DNA of 64,000 nucleotides from Trissonchulus latispiculum (GCA_030248195.1 JASAND010013211.1:1-64000), one strand, 5' to 3'; positions 10,255-23,500 are shown, numbered from the stretch's first letter. Numbers and translations: made by a program. Notes: a model not told the origin generated them from the sequence alone.

Positions 10255-13200
10255 CCATAAGGTTGACCCCCACCAAATTAACAAATTTTTCGCGACCCCC
10301 CCCCAGATTTTTCGGACTTTAGCTAGGCCCCCCGATTTTTGGCCAAAAAGTGGCCAAAAATGCGCAAAAAAATCGAAAATTTAGGGGTTTTTTGGGAGAA
10401 ATTTGGTGACCCCCCCCCCACCCTCCGTCGGAACCCCCCCCCCCCCCAGATATTTTGCCCAGCCACACCTATGGTCTCGGTCTCGGGCATAGGCATAGGT
10501 GTCCTGGCGAAAAAAGTGGGGGTGGGGTTCAGAAAAAAGTAGGAGAGGGGTTTGGCGAAAAAGGGGAGGGAGGGTTCGCGAAAAGTCGATTTGGGGGGAG
10601 GGGGGTAAGAAAAATTTTAGGGGGGGGGGGTGGGCGAAAAATTTCGAAAAATTTCGTTTTTCGTTAACAAATGAAAAATTTTCTCAATTTACAGCTATTT
10701 TTAACGATTTTTAGCTTAATTAAGCGAATTCTAGCAATTTTTCTCTCTAATTTTTGGAATTTTTTGGAAAAATTTCGAATTTTTAGCTAAAAATTTTAAA
10801 AAATTAAAAATTTAGGTAGCGCTTTGAAAATTTTAGGGGGGGGGGGAGGGGTCTGAAAAAATATACATCTATTTGGGGGGGAGGGGTAGGAAAAAAGTTT
10901 TTAGGGGGGGGGGGGGGGGTTGGCGACCCCTCCGTTTCGGGGGAGGGGTCCCCCCCCCCCCCCTAACACACCTGTGGGCATAGGTGTGGCTGGCGAAAAA
11001 AGTGGGGGTGGGGGTTTGAAAAAAAGTAGGGAGGGGGTCTAGCAAAAAAGGGGAGGGGGGTCGGAAAAAGTCGATTGGGGGGGGGGTATGATAAATTTGC
11101 GAGAGAGGGGTCGTCGAAAAATCGTGTTTTCGTTAAAAAACTGAAAATTTTTCTCAATTTTCAGCTATTTTTAGCGATTTTTAAGGCAATACGGCGAATT
11201 TTAGCAATTTTTAGTTAATTTTTTGAAAATTTTCGAATTTTTGGCTAAAAATTTGCAAAAATTCAGGTAGGGGTTGAAAATTTTTAGGGGGGGGGTCGGC
11301 TGAAGGCCGATTTGGGGGGAGGGGTAGAAAAATTTTTTAGGGGGGAGGGTCTGCGACCCCTCCATTTGGGGGGAGGGGTCCCCCCCACCATAGGTGTACC
11401 ACCTGTTTGGGTTTGGGGGGGAGGTCCGAATTTGGCTCGGGGGACCCCACCAAAATCCGAAATTTGGGGGGGAGGGCCCCCCTAAGCTGAACCCAAGCTT
11501 TTAGCTAAACATGCTCCTTTTTCGATGTACAGTACATTAAGCGTACTCAAAACCTTCAGTCAATAGTTTTTGTATGCGAAAACAGGGCCTGAAAATTGAC
11601 AAATTTGTGCTAAAATATGCCTAAATTAGCCCAGATTGTGGTTTATAATTGCGTATATTACCTTTTAATTGCTATAAATAACCATCTTTATCTCTTTATA
11701 TGTGATTTATAGGCATTTTTTGAATTTTTTTCAAAAATTTTCAGAAATTGCAAATAATTCTTTCAAAACTTTTGCATTTTTTACCTGGTTTGGACCCAAT
11801 TTTAAGGGGGGAGGGGGGTTTGAGCTCGGCTTGGGGGGGGAGTAGTTGAGGTCGGCGTCGGGTAGGGGGGGAGGGGGGGTCTGGCCCATAGTTTCCCTTG
11901 GGGGGGGGGGTTGGGGGGGGTATCCCATCCCCCCCCAAAATTTTAGACCAACTTTACCCCCTCCCAGATTTTTTGACTATCCCTCCCCCCACTTTTAGTT
12001 ACCCCCCCCCCCGACCCGAACCCCCCCAGCACTTTTTGGGGCCAAAAAGTTAGCTAAATTTTGCTAAAAAATGGTCATTTTTTGACAATTTTTTCTCAAA
12101 TTTTGGCAAAATCAGTTGAAAACGGTGTAAAAACGCCTAAAACGATAAAAACAAGCCTTGTTTTGACAAAAAAGCGTTAAAATACAGAAAATATTGCGTT
12201 TTTAGGCCATTTTTTGAATTTTCTGAGGTCCGAATTTTGGGGGGGGGTTCGGGGAGGTACTCCCCATCACATTTCGGGGGTCGACCACCAAATTTTCGAA
12301 GTTTGCCCCCCAACCAAAATTTCCAGGGAAACTAGGGTCTGGCCTCTCCGTGGGGGGGTCTCACAGGGGGTAAACTAGCCTGGTACACCTATGCCCCCCA
12401 CCCACCCCCCCTAACACACCTATGGTCCTCGGCTCTCGGGGGGGGGTTTCCCCTAGGTTGTTGGGGGGGGGGGGGTATCCCCCCCCAAAATTTTCGACCA
12501 ACTTTCCCCCCCCCCCAGAATTTTCGAATTTCCCCCTCCCCCACTACCCCCCCCCCCGAACCCTCCCAACGATTTTTGGACCCACAAAGTTAGCTAAAAA
12601 TGGTAATTTTTTGAAAAATTTTTCTAAAATCGCATTAAAACGGTGCAAAAACTCCTAAAACGTTAAGAACAAGCCTTATTTTGATGAAAAGAGGGCTAAA
12701 TTACAGAAAATTTTTCATTTTTGGCCATTTTTCGAAATTTCTGAGGTCCGAATTCTGGGGGGGGGGTTGGGCTGGGGGGGTACCCCCATAGGTGTAACGG
12801 GGATTTGGGTTGGGGGCCCCCTCCCCCGGAATTTTGGGGGGGCCCTTTTTAGACCCCCCAAACCCCCCCACGACCCCCCCCAAACCTCCCCCAAAAATTT
12901 TTTCTATTTTTATGTCAAAAATCGCATTTTCAGCCATTGCTAATGCCAAAAAACATTCAACTATGAAGTAATTTTGACATTAGACACGGGTTTTAAACTC
13001 GAAAACTTGATTGCCAACATGTTTCTAAGTCTAAAATAAGGTCAATATTGAGCCAGAAAGTCAATAAAACCGTTAAAAACGTGTATTTCTCGCAATCATA
13101 AACACTTTAAGCCAAAAAATTGGACTTTTTTGAAAAATTTTGCAGAATTTACCCTAAAAATATTAAATTTTTGGCCTAGTAGTCGCGCCTGCGGCGCGAC

Positions 13201-13400
13201 TACCCCCCCCCCCCCCCACTTGGGGGGGGGGGGCGCCGGGGCCCCCCAAAAATTTTGGGGGGGGTTGTAACAATGGCTGGGGGGTTACCCCCCCAATTAC
13301 ACCTATGGGTACCCCCATCACATTTCGGAGGTCGGCCAAGATTTACCCCCCCGACCCCCCCAGACCCAAAGTTCCAGGGAAACTATGGGGGTACATTTTG
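10255..13400. repeat. Cluster of G/C-homopolymer repeats, nested short elements
   Basis: A 3.1-kb block has dozens of G or C runs of 7-18 bases alternating with AT-rich spacers such as AAAATTTTTAGG and GGCGAAAAAAGTGGGGGTGG. The motif ACACCTATGG or its complement CCATAGGTGT recurs at about 10,465, 10,492, 10,978, 11,388, 12,374, 12,415, 12,787 and 13,302. This looks like the terminal inverted repeat of short elements inserted into each other. Every ORF here is Pro/Gly low complexity and is not counted as a gene. Confidence 0.7.
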
Positions 13401-13788
13401 GGATTTTGCACAGAAAGAACTTTCTGGGTAAAATCGTTGCAAATTGCTGCGCAAGGTACAACGATTTTACCATGAATTTACCACAAATTTTTAATGAAAT
13501 TTTAATATTTTTTAATGGATTTACAATGTTTATATCCGTTTTTACCATAAGAGTATAACGATTTATAATTATAACCCGAATGTGTATTTATAAGAGTATA
13601 TATATAAATAGAGACTGTAACTAGCTTAGCTGGCGGGTGGCGTAGCCCAGAAAAACAAGTGAAAATGTATAAATTCGCGCCTTATTTCGCGCCGACGGCG
13701 CGAACCCCCCCCCCCCCCAAACCAGTGGGGAGCGTCCTCCCCCCACTATCCCTCTCCCCCCCCCTACTGATTTTGGCCTAGAAAAACC
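13401..13788. other. AT-rich spacer with a C-run and a GCGCC hairpin
   Basis: No gene is seen. A short palindrome GCGCCGACGGCGC lies near 13,690 and is followed by a long C run, like other hairpin-plus-homopolymer units in the window. Confidence 0.4.
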
Positions 13789-14794
13789 CAGTGGCGGATC
13801 CAGGGGGGGGCCCGGGGCCCCCCCTTTGCGATTTGGGCCCCCTCCTTTGACATTCCGGGCCCCCCCCTAGAAAAATTTTTCAGCTGTTTATATGCATATT
13901 TTGAGTAAAAATAAGCATAATTTTAATAAATTTCACAAATTTTTTAAAAAATTTCGCCTGCGGCGCACTTATATATACTTCTGTGCTGCTTTATTACGTA
14001 TATATATACGTAGTTCTGTGCCTGTCTCTTAGTGTCTTCTATTTTGTTTCCTTTCCTGCTTTGTAAGTATATATATATATATATATATATATAAATGGGG
14101 AATGTAGGATTGCAGGATTGATAATTGGCAGCTTCTGAAAGTGCCCTAGAATAAATTGAAATGAAAAATTCTGAAAGCATCCAATTCCCGTTTTGGTTTT
14201 CCACTGATCGATTATACAACTCAATAACTCATCTCATCTTAAGTCTTAACTAATCTTTTATTCTTTTTAAACATTTGAATTGCTGAATTTTCCACGATTT
14301 CAAAAAATTCTTCAACTTCTGGGGGGCTCCGCCCCCCAGACCCCCCGTTTTGCACATTACCTTTCTTGCCCTTGTAACTTGTCCTCTTTATTGTTACCAT
14401 TCCTCGTATATATACTATATATTTTACTGCAAGTTTTTCATTGCGTAACTTACTATATATACATATATATCTCCATTTTATATATTTAATCTTTTCAAAA
14501 GTTTGCATGACGGTTTTTTTCCAATTTCAAAAATTCTTCAACTTCTGGGGGGCTCCGCGTACTTGTGTAAATTCTCCATGCTTTGCTTCACTCACGGGAT
14601 ATAGTTGTTTTCAAATTGGCAAAATTAAAAGTGAACTACCCTTTCCATACACAATTTTAATTTTCTTGTAATAATATTTTGTTCCTGGAAAAAGAAATTT
14701 TTACCCCCCCCCCTCCCAAAAAATTTGGTTACCCCCCCGGAAAAATTTTTCAGCGGGCCCCCCCCCCCTTTTCAAAATCCTGGATCCGCCACTG
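13789..14794. mobile_element. hAT-like non-autonomous transposon with perfect 8-bp TSD
   Basis: Terminal inverted repeats CAGTGGCGGATCCAGG (left) and CCTGGATCCGCCACTG (right) bound a 1,006-bp element. The 8 bases on each side, GAAAAACC (13,781-13,788 and 14,795-14,802), are identical. The CAGTGGCGGATCCAGG end and 8-bp duplication fit animal hAT elements. Inside are C/G runs, an AT dinucleotide tract (about 14,067-14,093), and a duplicated CAACTTCTGGGGGGCTCCGC segment (about 14,310 and 14,536). No transposase. Confidence 0.88.
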
Positions 14795-14802
14795 GAAAAA
14801 CC

Positions 14803-15093
14803 TCAGACTCCCCCAATCAAAATTACCGGTGGAACTATGGTCATGGCGCGTCGGGACGCCCACCGATTTTGGTTTTCTATTGTATCTTCGTTTATTGCAC
14901 TTGCAGCCCGACCTCTGGAACATTTAGCGGAATGCCAAACTCTATATTTTGATTAAGTTATGCCAGACTGTATTATGTACGGTTACATGTATAATACAGA
15001 TTTGAAGGATTTGCCACGTGTATAACTCTTGGACATGTTTGCGGTTAATTTTGTTTAAATATACACAAACATACCTGCTGCAACTGTATATAG
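14803..15093. other. No feature recognised
   Basis: Roughly 290 bp of mixed sequence after the hAT element. No splice-bounded open frame is convincing. Confidence 0.4.
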
Positions 15094-15129
15094 AGATTTC
15101 ATGGTACAACAGTGCGTCCTCTGCAAACG
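15094..15129 (+). CDS. Candidate KMT2C/D exon: end of an N-terminal PHD finger (C-x2-C-K-R)
   Basis: After TATATAG the frame reads a partial codon, then DFMVQQCVLCK and a phase-2 donor CG|GTATGT. It copies the pattern of exon 7 (21,345-21,509), which ends [10 protein letters not shown] at the same phase-2 position. KMT2C PHD3 has a comparable cysteine pair followed by Lys-Arg. Phase fits exon 1 at 16,147. Against it: the acceptor is weak, and the joined product lacks the expected W-x-H-x2-C. It may be a real tiny exon, or an exon with a missing partner. Confidence 0.38.
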
Positions 15130-15797
15130 GTATGTATATATTTGTCGTATTTTTACTGGATAGATAGACAGGTTGGATAGGGACATCTTGCAGCTCAGCG
15201 TGGTTAGCTGGGCATTTTGCCGCTCCGCTTGGATAGTAGACCTGCCGTCAATTTTTGCAAACCTGGATTAGCTTTAGTGGGGATGGGCGGAGGGTTATCC
15301 ACCCCTACTTCTTCGGGCTTCCCCCACTCATGTCATTGTGGCCTGTAATTACTAAATTTTAAGGATTTCTGGTCAAAAACTTCAAAACTGGTCCAATAAT
15401 GTTTTTGATGCTAAAACTGAAATTTTGAGCACTTTTTAACTTAGTTTTATACGGATATAGCAGTAAATATGAACAGGCTTGTTTTACTGCATTTCCTTTC
15501 CTTTCGTATAAAGTAAACCCAGCAAACTAATTTCTAACCAATTGTTTTGTTAGATGGTCATATAGCCAGCTCACTGGTATATTAGGCCATATCATTTAGT
15601 GAACAGCACACTAGAGTTCGTCTGACTTTGGTGCAAAGGCTGTTACTGCCGTTGTTTTTGCATTGAAGACTTGGGCTGTGTGCTGCTCCTCTGGCTACCC
15701 GCCAGATATGGCAACGCCGAGGCCGACGGAGCATATGTCTTAAAAAGGAGGAGACATCATCCGTCGTGATGTCGACCAGGCTCTCAGACTCAGACAT
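15130..15797. other. Probable intron; one unexplained minus-strand ORF
   Basis: Mostly AT-rich. A minus-strand ORF at 15,582-15,797 (71 codons, beginning MSESESLVDITTDDV) has normal amino-acid composition and higher GC than its flanks, but no family I recognise and no splice context. It may be a fragment of a repeat-borne gene. On the plus strand the same stretch is cysteine-rich in one frame, but a TGA precedes it with no usable acceptor. Confidence 0.25.
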
Positions 15798-15968
15798 GTG
15801 CAGGAGGGGAAGTTCTGGGGGGGGGGGGTGAAGGGCGGCCGAGGGCCGCCGAAAAACCGGATTTTTCCGGGTTTTTACAGTAAAAATCCGGGGTGTGGGG
15901 GGGGTGAGGGATACCTCTGGGGGGGGGTGAGCTCAGGTCTGGGGGGGGTGAAACCCCCCCCCCCCAAG
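15798..15968. repeat. G-rich repeat related to 18,375-18,560
   Basis: G runs, CCGAAAAACCGG and a closing C run recur in similar order near 18,375-18,560 (GTGCAAGAGGG, CCGGATTTTCCGG). This points to a dispersed G-rich element. The overlapping ORF is Gly/Pro low complexity. Confidence 0.5.
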
Positions 15969-16146
15969 CACACAGACTCCTTCTGGCAACTCGGATGAGT
16001 TGTTTTTGACCAACCTTAGGGGGGCACTTTCCTGGCTAAATACTTTGCACCTTCGGGTTATGATCATCACAGTGTGATGTCTAATGCAGAAAACAAAACA
16101 TATTATATACACTGGTCTGGTGATATACGTACGTATTATTTTTCAG

Positions 16147-16274
16147 GCAAGTCACCCGAGAGAGTGGATCGAGCCGGGAGACGTACAGTTTATGCGCCCA
16201 GTGTGCCCGGACCATAGCCGCTCCCTCGCCCAAGACTCCGCTGTCCTCTGAGGAAAGCAGTTCTACCATGAGAG
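16147..16274 (+). CDS. KMT2C/D: KMT2C/D exon 1 in window: C-x2-C end of PHD3 and Ser/Pro linker
   Basis: Acceptor TTTCAG; reads one base then [16 protein letters not shown] and a second cysteine (CAQC), ending AGA G|GTTGGT in phase 1. The Y-x2-C-x2-C pair fits the last zinc pair of KMT2C PHD3 (YICMYC), followed by a linker as in KMT2C. Another frame gives a tempting CPDHSR, but it hits a stop before the donor. Phase matches exon 2. Confidence 0.65.
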
Positions 16275-17674
16275 GTTGGTTTGTGCCCCATCTCTCTGTT
16301 GTTGCGTTGGTGGTATTTTTGTTGTTGAGTTAGTAGTACGGTGCCCCTTCCCATTCTTGTATGAAAATGGCCTCCCCCCCCCATTTATGTAGTTTATGAA
16401 ATGTTTTACGTTTAAACACTGCTACTTCCTCTAAAGCAGCCCGATGGAATAGCCATTGTTTGTTCTCGCACTTTAAATTTCACTTGGACTTGCACTTGTG
16501 GCACTTTCTGGCATTTTATTTTCTTAGACGAAAATTTCTATGGGAGTCTGGGGGATTTTTTGCTGCTGGGCCAAAACTTTTGTAATTTTTAATCTAATTT
16601 TAAGCTTAAGACGGCTAAAAAGGCCTAATAATCTGGCGAAGACTGGATATTTTTGAAAACAATTTGCCCTCAAAACCCCTTTCTTTGACTTTTGAAGTCG
16701 AGGGTCGACAGACCCTAATCCTGGGGGGGGGCGCTCCACCTCACCCCTCGGTAGAAAAAAGCCAGGCTTTTCATTGCTCGGTTTCGTGGATTAGCTTAGC
16801 CGATTTTTGGATTCATCTTTATGTGCTAAGTTTTGATTTATTTAATCCAAAGTCCAATTTCATCAGATGTATAACCTTGTTTTAGCTGACTTTGCGGACG
16901 ACTATTATGACGAAAGTGACAGTCCATTTGTAGATGATCTGGAACGAGATCCTACCTATGTAGAGTATGGGTCCTCCAGTCAGACGGTATGTAAAGACAG
17001 ATCTTCGCTTTTCACTGTATACGTATATATATAACTTTGTGTCTGTAAATGTACAATAAAATAAATATATCAGGCCTTTATCAATTATGCTATGTACGTA
17101 TTGTACCTGTTCACGGGCAAATATATAACACTTACCGCAGAAAATAGACGTATATAACATTAATATTGCCGTTTTGTATATTAATGCATGTGACTATATA
17201 GCAGGATATTTTTTCAAAATTTCACCTGTGCCTTTTGGTGTGTTTTTAAGAAAATGTGTGTTTTTTTAAAAATCTGTATTTTTCCTGAAATTTACTTTAT
17301 CGGTATTAACTCGTTTTTAACGGTTTTTGCGGCATTTATAACTATAGTTAGCAGTTTTCGCTTGTTACAGATGAAAGAGAAACATATTGCTTCCTTAATC
17401 TTTATAAACGATATTTCAGTGCACTGAAAGTTAAACGTTTGCGTCGTCGAGGAAGTGTTTTCCCGCTATGGCGGGGGTCTCTGGGAGGCGGAGAGCCCCC
17501 CAGATTTTGAGAAGCTTACAGATTTCAAAAATTTTCGTCTGAAAACCTTGAGAACTTTTACTTTCCGACTGTATATAAATCTTATTTGTCATGTCATGTT
17601 CTGAATTTTTAAACGTAGGTAATTTTATTGAATATACAACCCCTAATAGCAAGGTTGCATAGAATAATGAAATC

Positions 17675-17706
<32 letters not shown>

Positions 17707-20462
17707 GGTGCTCAACTAATACCCAGACGAAAACAAGCATAAGCAAAATATAAGATGACATATGTTTGCGCCGAGGGCGCAAAATTTTTGGAAAAAAACT
17801 TAAAATTATGTTTAAATTGAATAAATTTGCATCTTTCTGTGACAATTTTAGTGTGCTTTTAGTGTGTTTTTAAAATTCTGTGTGCCTTTTTTAAAAAAAG
17901 TGTGCGAAAACACAATAAAAACACAAAAAATACAGTGCTATATATATAGGTACTTTACAACAAGAATTTGAAGAGAAGAAATCAGTCACCATATTGTGTC
18001 AAAGCCTTAGTCCGAAGCAGGAGACATGATGTTTATTCCATGCATCTGTTGTATACTTCTGCTACAAGTGTATGCATGCCTTGTTTTCAGACTGCCAAAA
18101 CAGAGGATTCATTCTCGAGCAGTACTGGTGGGGGTGCTGGAGGTGGACCGTCATTTTCGGGCTCCGAATCGTCCACCATGGCCCTGCGGGAGAAGCATGA
18201 CGGCGGCGGCATAGTGGCGGCCATTCCGCCGCCTCTGACGCAGACGGGGGGCAGTCGAAGGGGTCGGAAGAAAAAGAAGGGACTGCTGACCCCGGTCTCC
18301 TCCAGCGGTTCTGTTAATGTACGTATGTTGTTACACTTACTTGATTACCAAAACAACAATGCACGGATAGTAAATTGGGGGGGGTAGGGATTTATTTTGG
18401 GAAGGGGGTGTCCAGACCTGTGCAAGAGGGAAATTTTGGGGGAGTGAAGCTGCTCGCCGAATGCCGTCGGAAAACCGGATTTTCCGGTTTTTTGCCTAAA
18501 AAAACCGGAACAATCCGGATTCTGGGCTGGGGGTCCTCTGTTGGGAGGGTGTACCCCCAACCTCCTCATCAAGCACATGTATGGTGGTGTCCCACTTCGA
18601 ACGCATCTGATCTTTGCCTTAAATTTATTGTTTTTTGCTCCGGATTTAAACGTTTTCATAATGTTGTGATACAACTCCGTTGTTCTCCGTAAACCTGCTT
18701 TGACCAGGGATAATCTGTGTACGTCATTGTGTACATCATGACACGTCACGTGACGGCACCTTAAACGATTTCTTGTGATAATATGAAGTTTGGTGCGGTG
18801 CGGGGCGTATCCATAATTTTGAGTGCGCCGGGTCCCGAGCCGACTTAAATTTTTCCAAAAACTTGTGCAAATTCGCAAATTTGTGCTCAAAAAAGTTAAC
18901 CATTTCTGTATTTGGCTCCCAAAAGGTGGGTGTGTGTGCACCGTTTGGACACCTCCCCCACCTCCTTAAACCCCTGGCTTATGTCAAAAGAGTAAACGGC
19001 AGTTTTGATAGTTTGTAGGGCTCTCCGCAGGAATGATTCTGGGGTTTTTATGGGAGTTTTTTCCTCCATTATCTACGTTTACGTTTACGTTTTTTGTAGT
19101 CTTCGTTTTCCTTCCTGTTGAATAATATTTCAGCTTTACTTTTTTATATTGTTTTTCCTTTTATATATATATTGTTTTCCTTTTTTATATTGTTTTTCCT
19201 TCTTTCTATTTTCCTTTTTTCTATTGCTTTTCCTATTTCTAGGTACTTGGCGATGTAATTGGGAAGAGTGGGAAAAGCCCTGACTGTGACTTCTATCATG
19301 CCGTCATCATAGCGTCGGCCAAAAATGACTATGTCTTTGCACAGGTATACATCGTATATTGTACTTAAATTAATATACTAACGCTTAATTAATCGTGCGT
19401 TAATTAATGCGCTAATTAATTAGTTGGTCAGTTTTATGATATCTGCGATTGTGATGAAATGTTTTGCTTTAAGTAGTTGGTTTGTAGGGAGGACTGAAAA
19501 GCCCTGAACGTGCCTTTCGCTGCCGCACCCGTCATATCACGGGAAGTCATCTCTTCTATAATGCCAATCCCTCATGTATGACGGGTTGTGACTAACGTTA
19601 AAGATAGCACCATCAAAGCAAGCGATAGAACGACTACATACTTAAGATTTTCAAGTGGCATATTATGAGAAAGAAATTCTACAATTTTCAGTAGTTGTCT
19701 GTCATATGACGGGCATCAGCATATCAGTATAAGGATTTAAAAAATTTTGGTTTTTGAGCCCGGCACTCGGGGAAAAGACCAAAAATGGTGGGGTGGCAGC
19801 GAAAGGGTGGGTGAATTGTGGGAGGATTTTTGGGAGATAGATTACGAGGGTGCGGTGCCGATTGGGACGAATTTGTTTAAATCGACCGCCAATAACCAAA
19901 TTATAACACGAACACCGTCTGGCTGATTTTTCTGCATACGTGGAGGGTTTTAGCTGTAAGTGGACTTATTTTATACCAAAACATTACCCTGCCTTATTTT
20001 GCGCTGGATTATGGACTCGTGGTAAGGGTGCAACGCAACCCAAAATGACCCCAGAAAAGTGGTTATTCTAAAAACAATCCTTTATTTTTCAAATGTTGTG
20101 TTTTTTGTTTCAGGATATGTGCGTTCGGTGTGCCAGTTTTGGGAAGGGCGTGGAGGGTCTACTGATGGCCTGCTCCCAGTGCGGTCAATGCTATCATTCC
20201 TACTGTGCCAGTGTTAAGGTAACGAAAGGGAACATACGTACATACATTATACATACATACATACATACATACATACATACATACATACGTACGTACGTAT
20301 TCGTGTGTTTTCTGATCTAAATCTACATGTACTTGCTGGCGTTATTTCATCGCTAAGGTTGGACGATTGGCCCTTTTCTTGCCACGAGAATTGTTAAATT
20401 TTGGGTCGCGCGCGTCGACGTTTCACTCAAAGATTTTCTATGGGCGTCCCCTTAGGCTGCAG

Positions 20463-20516
<54 letters not shown>

Positions 20517-23500
20517 TAAAGTTTTTTGAAATTATTTTTAAATTTAAATTTTAAGTTGTTTTGATTTTGTCGTTCTGTCAGATGTCCCTGGTGGTAATTC
20601 GTCGCGGCTGGCGCTGCCTAGAGTGTCTGGTGTGTGAGGTCTGCGGGCGGGCCACCGATGAACAGAAGCTGATCCTTTGCGACGACTGTGACCTCTCCTA
20701 TCACACTTACTGCCTAAATCCGCCCCTGGACGCCGTGCCGCAGGGCGCCTGGCGATGTACCTGGTAAGCACTTGGACGGGGGGAGAGGCTGTTTGCTTGG
20801 ATTCGATTAGAAGAAAGTTAGGGGTGGTTACCCCTTCCCATTCGTTGCTTCAGGTTCAGGGTATTTTTTAACGGGGGGATATTGATCTCCCCCCCCCCCG
20901 AAATCGCCCCGGATTTTTGCGTCCCCTCTCCCCCGGAATTTTTTGGGTGCCCAAATTTTTGCCAAAAGTAGGCAAATTTTCGAGAATTTTCTGGTTTCCC
21001 CGGAGATTTTTTCGTAGCGTTTCGAAGCCCCTCCCCCCGAAAAAATCCCTAGAAAATGCCCTGGTTGCCTTGCCATTCTATGGAGTCTAATCAAGTGATT
21101 TCTGTCGATAACACGATTTTCATTTCACCAGTCTCGGGTAGTTATAGAGTATAGATGTAACCAGAAAAATTCTTCTCTCTTTTTGGTGTTAAAATCACCT
21201 TTCCCCCCTTCACGTCATCGTGTTAGAAAAAGCGCTTAGTTTGAAGATATTGTCTTGTGTCGGAAAACATGTCTTTCTGTTAATACTTTTTTGCTTTCTC
21301 TTTGTACTTGTTTGCTTATTTATTTATTTATTTTTTCTTTACAGGTGTGTGGAGTGTGTCTGGTGCGGTAGTCATAATCCTGGGCTGGGCTGCAAATGGC
21401 AAGACCAGTACACCAAGTGTGGCCCCTGTGCCAGTATGGAGTCTTGCCCGATGTGCCGTGGGCGCTACACAGACGGTGACCTCATTCTGCAGTGTCAACA
21501 GTGCAAAAGGTACATAATATCTCGATCTATCTTGTACCTTAACACCGGGTATGTATATGTTCAGAGAAAATGACGTTCCCCCTCCCACCCTCCCCATTAC
21601 CAACACAGTTTCACGAACAGTCGCTGAGAGCTTGCGTTTGAGAGGGGAGATTGCTCTCTAAAAAAGTCGAAAAGCACTATTTTTGCTTCATAAACTAATC
21701 AGGTAGTGCGCGTCAGCGCACTACCTAGAATAGGGAAATTTTGGGGTAGTGCTAATTTTTGGAAATAGTTTTTTTAATATCTCAGGGAGGAGTGGACCGA
21801 TCGGGCTCAAACTCGCCGTGTGAAGAGCCTGTGGGCAGGGGTACATGCTGTGAAAATTTCAGCCGAATCGGTCGAGCCAATCTCGAGATATGAAAAATAA
21901 CCCCTTTCCCAGCTCGTGTTTTCTCTCCTCATTTTTTCCCCCACCCTAGGGCTCGGAAGGCTTCGACCCCCTAGGAACTTTTGGTCCTTTTTTGTATAGA
22001 ATCCCCCGCAATTAAGGGGAAATCAGTTTTGGAGGCTCTAGGGTCCCCCCATAGGTCTGTGCAGTCTTGGGATTTTTCGATTTTTGACCCCCCGGAAAAA
22101 AACCAAGTCCGAAAATTTTTGGTCGATCGCACAGAGAGCTAGGCTCCAAGCCAGGAACTCATATGGGGTATATAGCATTACCCCGAGGGGAACTACGGTA
22201 GGAAGCGAGATGGTGCTGCTCGATGGTCTGTGGCGCCCTGGTCAGGGGTCACTAGTTAACGTGTAAAAGGGGGGTCTGGGCCTACGGAGTAGGCAGCCCT
22301 ATACATAAGACCTGCTGGGCTGAGGTTTCGTATTCGAATAGGAAACCCTATATGGTGAATCTAAATGGCCTATTAGTTTCGCTGTAGGACCTATCCATGT
22401 GGCTGGGGGGCACCCTGATGGTGGTGGGCCCTACCGTGTCGCAACTCCGACTTTAACCTCTTCTACAGAAATATCTACAGTGAGCAGGTCTCTCTTATTT
22501 GGGATTTGGGGTGGGGTGCGGGGGCACTACAGCATAGGCTATAGTAGGTTTCGCCCGGACCCGTGTGGCGCCCTGGCCTGGGGTCCGGACCGTGGACCAT
22601 GCCCAAAATGGCCAAAAATCGAATTTTCTAAAAGTGGCCAAGTTTGGTATCAAATGAAAGCCCTTGGTGAGGCGAACATTTTTTATCATTGGAGGACCCC
22701 TCCAAAGTGGCCCCAGCGGCCTGTGGCGCCCTGACCAGGGTCCGGACCGGTCCAAAATGGCCAAATATCGATTTTTCCAAAAGTGGCCAAGTTTGGTATC
22801 AAATGAAAGCCCTTGGTGAGGCGAACATTTTTTGTCATTGGAGGACCCCTCCAAAGTGGCCCCAGCGGCCTGTGGTGCCCTGACCAGGGTCCGGACCGGT
22901 CCAAAATGGCCAAATATCGATTTTTCCAAAAGTGGCCAAGTTTGGTATCAAATGAAAGCCCTTGGTGAGGCGAACATTTTTTCTCATTGGAGAACCCCTC
23001 CAAAGTGGTCCCAGCGGCCTGTGGCGCCCTGACCAGGGTCCAAAAGGGTCAAAAATCGATTTTTCCAAAAGTGGCCATGTTTGGTATCAAATGAAAGCCC
23101 TTGGTGAGGCGAACATTTTTTCTCATTGGAGGACCCCTCCAAAGTGATCCCAGTGGCCTGTGGCGCCCTGACCAGGGTCCGGACTGGTCAACAATCGATT
23201 TTTTTAAAAAATTTCTAACTTTGGTATCAAATGAAAGCTCTTTTTGAGGCGAACATTTTTTCTCATTGGAGAACCCCTCCAAAGTGGTCCCAGCGGCCTG
23301 TGGCGCCCTGACCAGGGTCCAAAAGGGTCAAAAATCGATTTTTCCAAAAGTGGCCATGTTTGGTATCAAATGAAAGCCCTTGGTGAGGCGAACATTTTTT
23401 CTCATTGGAGGACCCCTCCAAAGTGATCCCAGTGTCCTGTGGCGCCCTGACCAAGGTCCGGACCGGTCCAAAATGGTCAAAAATCGATTTTTCCAAAAGT

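Noticed and set aside
16147..16274. Alternative frame reading VCPDHSR, like the end of an extended PHD
   Set aside because: That frame stops at TGA before the donor, and its phase does not match exon 2. The other frame is open through the donor and makes a proper split codon.
18345..18941. 198-codon minus-strand ORF, the longest non-KMT2 ORF near the gene
   Set aside because: It is antisense across a G-rich repeat, with no recognisable domain and no splice support.
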